A stretch of DNA of 26,044 bases from Polysphondylium violaceum (Eukaryota; Evosea; Eumycetozoa; Dictyosteliales; Dictyosteliaceae), in the NCBI GenBank assembly GCA_000277445.1, contig AJWJ01000327.1, positions 1 to 26,044 on the forward strand. Reading direction: 5' to 3'. The notes under the pieces were generated by a model. That model had not been told where the DNA came from. It did no database searches and saw only the letters and a list, made by a program, of their open reading frames with translations. Position numbers and translations under genes: made by a program. Every line of letters begins with the position of its first letter. The stretch's first letter is position 1. Of the stretch, positions 1-9,875 are shown in pieces.

Positions 1-354
1 TCAATCCATTAGGAAGTCGTTACATCCAAAAGGAAGAGATCTCCTCTGGAGATTCCTCCTCAAAGCTCTCCCAAAAGTACACAATGCTCCCTGCCCTGAT
101 GTAACCTGCCAGAAACATCTGGCCATATTTTCTTCAGCTGCAAAACAATCCAAGATAAGATAGTCCCCGTCATAAGAGCACTCCTAGGTCTAGCAACAGG
201 CACCTCCCACCAGTGGAAAACCAGTATCCTCATCAAACTCGACTCACCTATTGCAACCAACCTCACAGCAATTGCGTTCGACTGGATCTGGAGATCTAGA
301 AACAACCTCAACCATGAAAATGGTTACTGTAGATCTTTTAATATATTTGAATAA
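1..354 (+). mobile_element. 3' end of a decayed LINE (non-LTR retrotransposon), reverse-transcriptase C-terminal zinc-knuckle tail
   Basis: Translation of the plus strand gives the C-terminal tail of a LINE polymerase. A Trp/Leu-rich lead-in (LLWRFLLKALPKV, about 41-79) is followed by a CP pair (92-97). In another frame comes C-N-L-P-E-T-S-G-H-I-F-F-S-C (100-141), and then a tail with DWIWRSRNNLNHEN ending at a TAA at 352-354. The order C-x2-C, ET, H-x4-C is the zf-RVT knuckle that follows the RT domain in many LINEs. The two halves are joined by a one-base loss between the first two cysteines (two bases at 98-99 where three are expected), so the copy is dead. The RT core lies outside the window. 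An A-rich stretch at about 390-403 may be the remnant of the 3' tail. The subfamily (for example a TRE-like element) cannot be decided from this piece. Confidence 0.72.
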
Positions 355-423
355 AAATTGAAGGAGGGATGCAATTGTCTACATCCTATTTAAAACAAAA
401 AAACTTTGAGTATTATTGTTGAT

Positions 424-1935
424 TTATTGATCAATATCTAAACCATCTGCTCTAAATTTCTTGAGGTGTTGAGGAAGAGAGCTTTGATTAACAGATACTC
501 TTTCATAGGAATAAAGGAATAGATCTTGAATCGAGGTATTATAGAGACTTGTTCCCTTTTTGAATCCATTTAATGTCCATATTCTAAGCTTAACAACATT
601 GGTGAGTAGAAGTGAAATGGATGCATCCAAAGCGTCAACAGTTAGGAGTTGTAGATTATCTAGAGGTGCACTACCACTTTCAAACGATCCAGAGAAAAGT
701 TGCATTTCCAAATGAAGGAGCGAAGGGGGTAATACATTGGCCTGTATGAAGGGTTGTTTGAAATGAGGCATATTCAATATCTGCAATCCTTGAGGCAAAA
801 CAAATGGATGAAAGGGGTGGTCGAATTTTTTCAGAACCAAGGTCTTTAGTCCTTGTGGAAACACTCCAACTTGATCGAGTGGTTGTTCGAAATGACCTAT
901 CTTGAGGTGCTCAAGAGAACATGGTAAAATGTCCTTTTCCAACTTTTCGAAATAGTATTTCAAAGTAATATGTGTGAGATTACTGTATGGAAGCACATTC
1001 TTGTCAAATCTGATGGGATGGGTACACTTGAGCAACTCTAATTTCTTTGGGAATGCATCTGGTTGGATGACAGCATCATCATATTCAATCGAAAGCTTTA
1101 CCACATGTTGTGGAACTATATTAGAACAAAGATCACCCATTGATCTTATGACTGCTGCAGAAGTTATCCATTTGTTGTTTCCTAGCCATGCATATTCCTC
1201 CTTTGCTTTGATTTCCAATGTACAAGCATCCAATACTTTATTTGGAGATCTTACTAACCATTGCATGCTATCATGTGTTGATCTATACTGCAATGTATGC
1301 AATGTATCATTCATTACATATGGACTTGTGAATTTATACTCTTCAGGAATAGAAAGTGACTTGAGACCGGAGGGCAAACTATGAATAATTGAATTGATAA
1401 ATTGGGTATTACACTCTCCGTCCATTTCCGATATAGAAACTTGAGTCACAGAGTCTGGCAAAAAACCCTGACATGGTTTAGAATTTGTTTTAATGTCAAA
1501 CGATACACAATGAACACCTTGGTGTATACATTGTAAATCGAGTTCTTTTATTTCTTCTACTCCACCTTGTTCTTCTTCTTGTTCTTGTGCTTCTTCTTCT
1601 TCGTCATCATATTGTTGAGGTGGTGTGTAAACTGAGCTGTTAAAGTGAATACTATTGAGTACATGTCTATAAGGATTTTTTACATAGTTTTCAAAATCCT
1701 CTTGGTCAAAAATAAATGATTCAAGAAATATATTATGCTTGAGTTTATCTTCATTTGTTAGAGATACCAATGGATTGTTGGTCTCCAAATCATCAAAACT
1801 AATACGTTTTTTTGTATTCACAAATACCTTGACTCGAACTAAATCTCTGAGAAAAATATTTCTCCACACCGAATAAAATAAATTATTATTATTACTATTG
1901 TTTGTGATATTATTACTACCTAGTGTATCCATCAT
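424..1935 (-). CDS. FNIP-repeat (leucine-rich-like) protein, dictyostelid-specific family
   Basis: This is a single-exon ORF of 503 residues starting with two methionines; either could be the start. After an Asn-rich leader the N-terminus has the LFYSVWRNIFL-type segment that opens many dictyostelid FNIP proteins. Residues about 108-130 are strongly acidic (runs of E/D/Q). From about residue 300 to 425 there are degenerate FNIP repeats of roughly 21-23 residues: F-x-x-P-x(4-6)-[LF]P-x-x-L-x-x-L, with clear units HFEQP..FPQGLKTL, KFDHP..LPQGLQIL and HFKQP..LPPSLLHL. Repeats before and after these are worn. Family members are numerous in dictyostelids and their function is mostly unknown; some have F-box-like or kinase partners, none visible here. 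It points away from Psi-type gene 1 and shares the 624-bp intergenic region with it. The stop codon overlaps an AATAAA. The family call is firm; no function can be given. Confidence 0.85.
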   Translation of the reverse strand: MMDTLGSNNITNNSNNNNLFYSVWRNIFLRDLVRVKVFVNTKKRISFDDLETNNPLVSLTNEDKLKHNIFLESFIFDQEDFENYVKNPYRHVLNSIHFNSSVYTPPQQYDDEEEEAQEQEEEQGGVEEIKELDLQCIHQGVHCVSFDIKTNSKPCQGFLPDSVTQVSISEMDGECNTQFINSIIHSLPSGLKSLSIPEEYKFTSPYVMNDTLHTLQYRSTHDSMQWLVRSPNKVLDACTLEIKAKEEYAWLGNNKWITSAAVIRSMGDLCSNIVPQHVVKLSIEYDDAVIQPDAFPKKLELLKCTHPIRFDKNVLPYSNLTHITLKYYFEKLEKDILPCSLEHLKIGHFEQPLDQVGVFPQGLKTLVLKKFDHPFHPFVLPQGLQILNMPHFKQPFIQANVLPPSLLHLEMQLFSGSFESGSAPLDNLQLLTVDALDASISLLLTNVVKLRIWTLNGFKKGTSLYNTSIQDLFLYSYERVSVNQSSLPQHLKKFRADGLDIDQ

Positions 1936-2234
1936 TTGACTCTATTTTCATACTAATTATTTCAAATAAGTTGTTTTTTTTCATTCATATAAATTTCTGT
2001 TTTTTTTTTTTCAACCAGACTCCAATAATTTAGCTAAAGAGGAAAGGAGAAGAACTTTCCCAAAAAATAAGGCCAATCTTGATGAACAGTGTAGGTTTAC
2101 TTTCATATCACTTATTTTTTTTAAGGTATTGTCCCAACTTAATTTATTGTTTAGAAATAGAATACCTATATAATGAATCTATCCATTGGTAAAGAATTAA
2201 TCTAACAGCTCATTTGATGAAGCGTGAATTAATT

Positions 2235-2264
2235 GAGGTATATTCAAATTATGAAGTATACCTC
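2235..2264. repeat. 8-bp inverted repeat GAGGTATA / TATACCTC
   Basis: Arms at 2235-2242 and 2257-2264 are perfect reverse complements separated by 14 bases. The right arm overlaps the first block of the upstream module shared with the other Psi-type gene (GTATACC..TCTTTTGG). It could be a dimeric transcription-factor site; this is inference. Confidence 0.5.
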
Positions 2265-2411
2265 TTTTGGTAATATATACAATTTTCAAATATTCTTCTC
2301 GCACTCACCCCTGTTTTTTGCAAGTATGAATCAATAAAATCACACAATAGGGGTATGGCTAGTAAAAAATAAACACAGAATTAATCGTTTTAAATCACAC
2401 ACACTCACCAC
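2256..2411 (+). promoter_or_regulatory. Putative Psi-gene upstream module, copy 1, with CA-rich box
   Basis: Ordered blocks seen here recur upstream of the second Psi-type gene: GTATACC-TCTTTTGG (2256-2270), then CACTCACCCCTGTTTTTT (2302-2319), then TGAAT followed by a CACACA stretch (2326-2346). A CA-rich box, AAATCACACACACTCACCAC, sits at 2392-2411. In D. discoideum, CA/GT-rich G-box elements bind GBF and drive cell-type genes after aggregation. A similar role here is inferred from the motif type only. Confidence 0.5.
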
Positions 2412-2559
2412 AAATCACTACAATCAGTTCGATTTTTACATTATGTAGGATGTGGTATTGAAAGAATCTATTATCATATTAACCATCATATTACACAAGA
2501 CTAGAATTTAAACATAATAATAATATAGTTTATCAAACTATCTCCTAATTTTACAAACT

Positions 2560-4476
2560 ATGGTTGAGATAAAGTTCTCCATTGTTCTCCTTTTAATTTT
2601 TTTAATTGGAAATGTGATATCTGTTCAGGGTATGTATCCATGTGCCTGGTAAAAGAGAAGTATATAAATTAATATTTTAATAAAATACATTCCAGTTGAT
2701 TTGGTATTATATGATACGTCACCAGATAGAAATCCTGATTTTACCATTCCTTTTGAAACATATGAACAAGAGTATACGGAGGGTTGCATAGCTGATTATT
2801 TAAACAATGATCCAGTATTGGGTGAATTCCCTGCTTATCTTTTGGGTAATTCAGAGTGTTTATCAGATGGAGTTTCCAAAACGTTAGTATTCAATGAAAC
2901 AACATGGAATGATAGATGGTCATACAATCCCAGTCTAGTGGCAATTGAACATATGACTTTAGAGATCCCTAAAAAGGGTGATGGCTGGTATGAATATCAT
3001 AATCTCTATTTTAATATTTTCAACGGTATGGGATTTGACAACAAAACCAACTATCCTTTGGAGCCTGTGCAACTAAACAATCATCATTGGTGTTTGAAAA
3101 TCTCTTTTCCCTTCCAGCCTATAAGATTCTCTCAAACTTGGGTTGAAGCATCATCCAGTGACGATCTTTGGGTCTATGTTGATGGCGTTTTGCAACAACC
3201 CAGTTTGAGTGGAGGGTTTCAAGATATTTCCGTATTTGTTCCCCTTCACACATACCCTCCCAACAAAATAGCCCAGATAGATATTTTCCATTGCAATAGA
3301 GCAATAAGAGATGGTAGTAATGGAGGAGATGATCTGAATATATTCGGGGTGAGTCTAAGAGGCGAAATCGATTGCAGCTATATCGATGTTTGTGGTGTAT
3401 GTAATGGAAAGAACGAGTGCTGCCTTGATGGTATAACATGTGTCCCAGATGAAACCATTTGCGTCAATAGATATTGTCTCACCCAAGAGGTTTATGATTG
3501 TGTAGAAGAACCATTTGACTGTAATAACACAATGAGTACAGACCAATGTCATTATCCTCAATGTATTGATGGTGCTGGTTGCCAACAAATTCCCATTGTT
3601 TGTGAAGATTCTGACCCATGTACAAATGATGTTTGTGATCCAAACCTTGGATGTGCATATGTCCCCATCGATAATTGTGTTGGATGTGGTGATGATGGAT
3701 GTGTAACAACTGATTTATGTTTACCAAGGGGATGTGATGCAAATGATCCAACCCTTTGTATCGATTTACCTGAAATCAATTGTACAATTGATGATCCATG
3801 TATTCAAGGATATTGTCATCTTGGAATTTGTGAAGAATATTATATCCCAAATTGTATTGAATCAACTTCCTCTTCTTCGCCATCCTCTTCTTCTCAATCC
3901 TCCTCCTCATCTCCTTCTTCTGCTTCCTCGCAATCTTCTCAATCATCACAATCTGCATCAGCAAGCTCTGAGTCGTCATCTTCTCAATCAAGCTCTGAAG
4001 CACCAACTGTGTCACCAACTCCAACACCAACGCCAACACCAACAACCACCGGTGCAACAACTGGTGTAACAACATCTCCAATTACAACAACAACAGGTAC
4101 TACGGGGGTAACAACACCAACAACCACCGGTGCAACAACCTCACCTGTTACAACATCAACAACAACAGGTAATCAAACATCAACTACTACAGGTCTCATA
4201 TCAACCACGGGACAAGTAACAGGATCAACAACCTCATTCTACCATCCATGTGATACCCACACTTGTCCAAGTCGTACCAAATGTATTGAGTATGAAAAAC
4301 AAGCCATCTGTGTCGATGTAAGTTGTTTGGATTGCTATGATATCGACTGTCCAGTAATGGGATTACGATGTGCTATGATTGAAGCTAAACCTAAATCTCA
4401 CAACAACAACAACAACAAAAGATACAAAAAAGACAATGATGAAACATGTTGTGACTATATTCCAACTTGCTATTAA
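2560..4476 (+). CDS. Psi-type secreted protein 1: signal peptide, PA14-like domain, Cys-rich dictyostelid repeats
   Basis: Exons 2560-2629 and 2696-4476 (66-bp GTATGT..CAG intron, phase 1) give 616 residues. Exon 1 encodes almost only a signal peptide with a hydrophobic core ending near SVQ. The mature start, YDTSPDRNPDF, is the N-terminus typical of the Psi (prespore-inducing factor) family. A PA14-like region covers about 30-240 and contains SSDDLWVYVDG near 179. The usual DLGG-x-H segment after it is absent, so the calcium/ligand loop may be altered. Residues about 250-415 carry many spaced cysteines (CGVCNG, SDPCTNDVCDPNLGC) like the Dictyostelium CTDC repeats. A Ser-rich then Thr/Pro-rich linker (about 415-540) leads to a last Cys-rich module. 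No C-terminal membrane segment follows, so the protein is probably secreted, and it is probably glycosylated in the linker. D. discoideum relatives include a secreted factor that promotes prespore differentiation; that role is not shown here. Confidence 0.85.
3868..4233 (+). repeat. Low-complexity Ser- then Thr/Pro-coding tract in Psi-type gene 1
   Basis: About 3868-4000 is built of TCN/AGC serine codons with interspersed Gln and Ala. About 4000-4233 is ACN-rich with short imperfect repeats coding TTGATT and TPTP. It looks like a mucin-like O-glycosylated spacer and is likely to vary in length between strains. Confidence 0.7.
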
Positions 4477-4527
4477 TAATAAATATTTTGATAATTTCTT
4501 TAACATTTCATTCGTTTTTTTCCGACA
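4477..4527 (+). promoter_or_regulatory. 51-bp gap holding both a poly(A) signal and the next gene's start region
   Basis: Directly after the Psi stop codon comes AATAAA (4478-4483). The rest is AT-rich with an oligo-T run (about 4514-4520) a few bases before the ATG at 4528. There is no room for a conventional separate promoter, so the downstream gene's promoter probably lies in the Psi 3' coding end. That is inference. Confidence 0.5.
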
Positions 4528-5688
4528 ATGAACGCACTCATCAAACAACCAAAGATAGTGAGAGCACTGTATATAATAACCCAGAGAAAAGATTATATTT
4601 CAAACATCTTGCTCGACCATTTTCAACACAGAGCGTGCAGGAATCATATTGATCAATTGTTTAAAGATGGTGCAATCTATTTCAGAGAGCCGCTATCTAC
4701 GTTCAAATGCGTGCCTCCGTTGCCGCGAAGATTGCTGAATGACTATGTGGCCGACGAGGGAACATTGTTAAAGTTTTTCTACTCTCCTCGTATACACAGC
4801 ACATCGCACCTCAAGCCCCGTTTCAAGGACTACATTCTCTTTGAGAATGAGCGCTTCATGATTGTCGATAAGCCCCACTCGATCAACCTCTCATCGACGG
4901 TCGACTCGTTATCCAACAACTTTACCTATATCCTAAAGCAGCAGCTAAACAGCCCCACCCTGTACAATCCCCATCTCATCGATTTCCCCACCCGGGGTCT
5001 AGTCATGCTGATCAAGGACCTCGAGTACCTCCGCCGAGTGAATGAAATGTTTAAGAGTCGAGAAGGACTGAAAAAGATGTACAAAGTATTTGTGCCGATC
5101 CTCGACAGCCACAAGAGTAACAACGCACATCGAAAAGAGCTTAAAGTTGGCGTACTTCGCCAATTCATGAAGAAGTCGCCAACATCACCGAAAATCATGA
5201 TCGACTATGAGCCCAGCAAACAAGAGATACACGACAACTTTCTCAAGAATGGCGTGCAAGACACGTGGAAGGAATGCTTACTCGACATCAAAAACATTGA
5301 AACACGCGAGATAGCCGTCCCCCTCGACGCAAACTTTCACTTTGATCTGCTAGCGCAACCCCGCTACGACCCGCACATGATGGGCCGAGGTGTCTATCGT
5401 AAACGCCACAAAGTACTTTTATTCCAAGTGCTGGACATCGAGCTGATCACAGGCCGTACCCATCAAATCCGGGCACAGCTGAGCTCACTGGGCCACCCCA
5501 TCCTCTCTGACCATCTCTACGGCGGTAAGACCCTGCAACAGCTGATCCACAACGACCCCACCCTCCACGACCCCAACCGATCCAAGTCCATCGGTCTCTA
5601 TTCCTTCAAATTCTCATTCACGTGTCCCTTTACCCTCCACCCCTACACGTTTCAACTCCAAGACAACTACACATCAACAAACAAATAA
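4528..5688 (+). CDS. RluA/RluD-type RNA pseudouridine synthase
   Basis: The single-exon ORF of 386 residues isomerises uridine to pseudouridine in an RNA; the substrate RNA is unknown. The core starts at about residue 100 with ILFENERFMIVDKPHSI (family: hYED..hlVvnKP.G). The catalytic-Asp motif, normally HRLDxxTSG, reads HLIDFPTRG at 149-157, with D152 in the catalytic place. The other landmarks are intact: GRTHQIRAQ (309-317) and GHPILSDHLYGG (322-333). Residues about 21-90 resemble a worn S4-like RNA-binding segment (NHIDQLFKDGAI). The N-terminus is basic and could be a mitochondrial presequence; this is not certain. The replacement of Arg by Leu in the motif suggests a eukaryotic RPUSD-like divergent branch. 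Codons are richer in C/G endings than in the Psi gene upstream. The stop codon overlaps AATAAA. Confidence 0.88.
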   Translation: MNALIKQPKIVRALYIITQRKDYISNILLDHFQHRACRNHIDQLFKDGAIYFREPLSTFKCVPPLPRRLLNDYVADEGTLLKFFYSPRIHSTSHLKPRFKDYILFENERFMIVDKPHSINLSSTVDSLSNNFTYILKQQLNSPTLYNPHLIDFPTRGLVMLIKDLEYLRRVNEMFKSREGLKKMYKVFVPILDSHKSNNAHRKELKVGVLRQFMKKSPTSPKIMIDYEPSKQEIHDNFLKNGVQDTWKECLLDIKNIETREIAVPLDANFHFDLLAQPRYDPHMMGRGVYRKRHKVLLFQVLDIELITGRTHQIRAQLSSLGHPILSDHLYGGKTLQQLIHNDPTLHDPNRSKSIGLYSFKFSFTCPFTLHPYTFQLQDNYTSTNK

Positions 5689-5920
5689 ATAATAAATAAT
5701 AATTAAATAACGCGTAGATATTTGTGGGGGCCCCAGTGTGTGGGATTTTTAAAAAATTTAATTTTTTTTTTTTTGATTTTTCTGGCCAGAGGTCTTGGAT
5801 ATAATATCGCCATTGTGCACAGATAAATTAAAAGAGCCATAGTGTTGTAGGTGTACCTTGTTGGTTATTTATAGAAATATCATTGAATAGAGAGTAATCG
5901 TAAATAATACACACGGGATA
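5689..5920 (+). promoter_or_regulatory. Intergenic region upstream of the SMCR8 homologue
   Basis: After the AT-rich 3' end of the pseudouridine synthase there is a short G/C-rich patch with GGGGGCCCC at about 5725-5734, then a long T run at about 5762-5774. TATTTATAG at about 5867 lies some 55 bases before the ATG and is a possible TATA-like element. No ORF is visible. Confidence 0.4.
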
Positions 5921-8900
5921 ATGAATCACAATGAAAAGATTATTGGTTCATTAGCATCTTCAACCAATAGCAGTAGCAATAATAATAGTAACAGTAATAA
6001 CAGTGATACCAAAGCAAACTTAAACGTTAGTGTCAATAGCACGAGTTCGTTGAAAGCACCTGCTCAGGTATCGCCTAGAACACCTCTTAATCAGTCGACA
6101 GAGATTAGAAATAGTGGGAGTAATAGTAATAATAACAATAGCTTTATATCGACAATAGGGGATTCCTTGTCATCTCTGTTTAGAACGAGTGGAAGTAGTA
6201 GTAATAGTAATAGTAATAATAATAATAACAGTAACACTTTGAAAAACTCTGCACATATAGCTCAATCGCCACTTCAGTCGCCATCTCTATCGCCTATCAA
6301 TTCCCCTCATTCGTCGTACAAGTTTAATCAAGTTGGTAGTGGCGGCAGTAGCAATCATATGATGTCGTTTAGTACGAGTTCAAGTGCAAACAATATTATC
6401 ATCACAGGAACACCGGGCATGATGGTGGCCGGCAGTGGAGGCATGAGTGGCGGTGCCATCAATGGCAGTATGGGTATGAGTGGAGGGATCATTAACTCGT
6501 ATCAAAGGATTTCACTCAGCAATGGCGGCAGTGTCGCTGCATCACCATCGGCGTCCATCAATAACTACAATGCGCCCATTATCGACGACTTTATCGTGCT
6601 GTCAGAGTTTAGTGAGCAGGCAGGCCCCATTGCACTGACGTTGGTGCCTGACCAATTCCACTTTGGAATGCTGGATTTCGATCTCTCCAAATACGTCGTA
6701 AAGATCATGTCTGTCGACTTCCAAAACAAGACCAATGACCTCAAGACCTATGCCAAGGACGCCCAAATGTTCTTTACCCTGCCCAGCAACTATCGCAGTG
6801 AAATATATGCCTATGTAAGTATGCAGCAGCAGCAGAGTAATACACGTATCCAACACTAACACCCCACCAATTGCAGGTACACCATTTCTCGCTGTATGAT
6901 ATCCACGCCAGAGGCTATGTCAGACCTTTGGTGCTGAGCTATATCACAAAGAATCCAAACAAGGTATTAAAGTTTTTCGACAAGTTTATCAGTCAATTCA
7001 ACCATCTCACTACATTGCTCAAGACAAAGAATCATCTTTTATTTGAACAAGAGTATCATATGAGAAAAAGAGATTTGGAATACACCTTTCAGTACTACCA
7101 AAACAAAAAGAACAATGATCAGCAAAAGATAGATGATGATAAAGATAGTTTGATAGTTGGTGATGAATACAACAGCACCCATATTAATAGTGGCAGTAGC
7201 AATGATGCCACCAACACAGAATCAACAATAGAGGCCACCAACAACAATAGTGCCAGTAGCAATGCTGATGAGCTGGCCGACGACTACAATATATTGGCAG
7301 TTATCACCGAAGCCATGAGTGAAATGCAGTCCATTGAATCATTGTTTGAGCAAGAGAAAAAGATAAATAACAGTAGCAATAGTAATAGTAAATGTACACC
7401 AAGCTATATGGAGTCGATGTTGGGCACAGTGTATTACAGCAATGAGCCTATAGTAATAACAGAAGAACCTAAATTGGTTCTTACATTAAACAAAACAGGT
7501 CATTTGGACAAACCTTTACGTCATGTAAGTGAGCTGTGTCCAGGAGTATTTGATAAATTCCTTCATAAACTCGAACAAAGTTACAAGTATTTCTCTCGAT
7601 CTCCCCTTCAAATGGAGTTTGATAATTTAGAAACAAACATTATGAATCCACAATCAACTCTATTATCCATTGGTCAAACTTCAATCATCAATTATTCATT
7701 TGAAGCTGAAAAGTATATATATCTCTCTATCTATATTTATATCTCTTTTAAACTAGTAGTATATACTAATGCTAATAATAATAATAATAACAACTATCAT
7801 TCATTATATTTTATAGAAAAAACTACTATTTAAAATCACCAATGAAAGATATATATAAATCTAGAATGCTAAAGTCTAAACCATCATCATCACAACACAA
7901 TTCACTTAGTTCCTATTCATCTGATCCAAGTTCATATCTATCTGTATATTCATCTACTTCTCTTGCTGAACATTTTGATAAAATCTATCAAGACACTGCA
8001 AACATTCCATTAAATAGATCAAATCATGGTTTACCAACTTTAGATAATATGTTTAATAATAATAATTTAAATAATTTAAATAATAGTAATAATAGTAATA
8101 ATAATAACAATAATAACAATAATAACAATAATACTCTAAACAATAATAATAATAATAACAATAACAACAATACTCCAAATAATCAATTGAAATTAGAAAC
8201 ATTTTCAAACTATTTATGGGGAAATTCTAAAAGACCCTCGTATGGTAAAGGTTTATATAATATCTTGAACAAATATCATTGGCTACGACATGTAGTTTAT
8301 TCATTGCTAAAGGGAAGACCCGTTGTAATTATAGGTTCTCAAGAAAAAGAACAGTATGTATATGAATGAATATGATATGACAAAGGAGTATACTAATATA
8401 GTTTGTGTAGAATTATTATTTCATTGGCATATTCATTGAGTATATTTGTAGTTGGACAACAAGGCAGAGAGGCTGCATTTAATCCATGGAAAACAACACC
8501 GTTAGAGTTGAAGGATTTGTCAAGTTTAAAGCTTATTGGCATGCCAAAGACACTGGCCAAGGAAAAGACACTGTTGATACCAATCAATGTTGTAAATTAT
8601 ATATCGAGAATCGACTTGGACACCGAAGACTATGTCGGTATCATGTATTCCAACCAGTATGGCCTTGTGGACGAGTTGCTGGGCCAGAGAAAGAACTGGA
8701 TCAATGAGAATATCTACACAGCACACATTCAGTCGCAGCTCTATGACTTGGGCATGAAGAGCTTCTACCATTACCATTTGTGCTGCATAAACAACTCGTT
8801 TGATCAGCAACAGATGTACCAGAACGCTCACAGCCATAACCACAACCATCACCAGCAACAGCAACAGCTCAAGTCGTCTGCCCACTCGGTGTTGGCCAAC

Positions 8901-9875
8901 AGTATTGGCAGCAGCTCCAATAGCGTAAACTACCAGTACTCGCCACGAACCGGGTTTGGCGTGTCGCCGTCGTCGCCGCTGGACCGTGACCTGAATGCCA
9001 GCTACTCGTCGTCCAACACCAAGTACTCGCCATCGCCATCGACATCGCTGTCGTTTTTGCAAAACAACATACTCATCAACAACAGCGCGGGCATTCCCTC
9101 CACACCCGTTGCGGGCAGCGGGACTTCTCGATCGGGCTATTCCATCAAAAAGCCCAACTCCAACTTTAAGACAACCCGCTCGATGTCAGAGTCTCAAATC
9201 AAGTACAACATTATCAACAACACCAACAACAGTAGCAACAGTAATAGCAACAATGGTAGCTTGATCCCTCAACCTACGCCCTCGACCAGCAGCACAACGA
9301 CAACCACCGCCAGCGCCAGCAGCAGCACTGACAATGCATCAATGTCCAACTCGACCTCCAATCTCCCGGAAAACAACACCAACACCAACAGAAACGAAAT
9401 CAACAAGATCATCAACAGCAGTAGCAACAGCACAAACTACAGTCGAACCAACATCCTTGCATCGCCAACCATCACCAGCAGCCCCAATACCAATCTGACA
9501 GCATCAAACAACAGCACTAACAACAATATCAAAGTATCCGATAGCATCGGATCAATGAACAACAGCAACAGTGGTGTTGGTACCAGCACCAACAACAACG
9601 ATATGACAGGCGCCGCCAGAATGAACCAAAGTACCGGTATCAACAGTAGCATCAATCGCATGAATCCAAGTTTTGGTTATGTCGATGCCAAACAACTATT
9701 TAAGCGATGGGAACTCAGTGTCTATGATCAATACATTGTCGAACATCTCACAGAAACCGTCAAAGATCAGCAATACTATGAAGCCTACAGCATGGCCGAG
9801 ATTGACGTATCTCCCATCATCAAACTCGATTTCTCTCCCATTCACGCCTTGAAAAACTCTTCTAAAAATAAATAA
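5921..9875 (+). CDS. smcr8: SMCR8 homologue, longin/DENN protein of the C9orf72-SMCR8 complex
   Basis: Exons 5921-6814, 6877-7712, 7817-8353 and 8411-9875 join in frame to 1243 residues. Introns are 62, 104, 57 bp, all GT-AG. An Asn/Ser-rich leader of about 220 residues precedes DDFIVLSEFSEQAGPIAL, the SMCR8 longin start (human: DFILISEFSEQVGPQPL). The first junction restores YVHHFSLYDIHARGYVRP (human: YVHHLTLYDLEARGFVRP). Exons 3-4 restore VVYSLLKGRPVVIIGSQEKEQ and SLAYSLSIFV, matching the SMCR8 DENN part (YSLLSGRTLVVLG..TALAIFV). The C-terminus, QYIVEHLTETV...IIKLDFSPIHAL, matches the human end (QYLAELLKLHY..MLRFDYVPSFL). In animals the complex acts on lysosomes and autophagy as a GAP for small GTPases. 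Extra length comes from Asn-rich (about 650-690) and Ser/Asn/Thr-rich (about 900-1170) inserts. Confidence 0.9.
8053..8183 (+). repeat. AAT/AAC trinucleotide tract coding poly-Asn in the SMCR8 homologue
   Basis: This is a near-continuous AAT/AAC run, broken by a few TTA, AGT, CTA and CCA codons, inside exon 3. It lies between conserved parts of the protein, so it is an insert. The mix of AAT and AAC argues for an old tract under amino-acid-level maintenance as well as slippage. Confidence 0.8.

Larger units (their letters stand above)
1936..2559. promoter_or_regulatory. Divergent intergenic region between the FNIP gene and Psi-type gene 1
   Basis: This stretch of 624 bp shows no convincing ORF. 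Oligo-T runs lie near the FNIP side (about 1973-1982 and 1998-2011) and at about 2116-2121, as in dictyostelid promoters. The half nearer the Psi gene holds an inverted repeat (2235-2264), a motif block shared with Psi-type gene 2 and a CA-rich box, listed separately. Confidence 0.6.

Noticed and set aside
60-311. Minus-strand 83-residue ORF over the window start
   Set aside because: It is the antisense shadow of the LINE tail, which reads as a recognisable zinc-knuckle protein on the plus strand.
4528-5688. Horizontal transfer as the cause of the GC-rich codon use of the pseudouridine synthase
   Set aside because: Similar GC-rich stretches occur inside SMCR8, Tpr and CTL, which are clearly host genes, so composition alone does not support transfer.
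8526-9062. Minus-strand 178-residue ORF within SMCR8 exon 4
   Set aside because: Antisense to a conserved DENN segment and a low-complexity insert; no recognisable domain.
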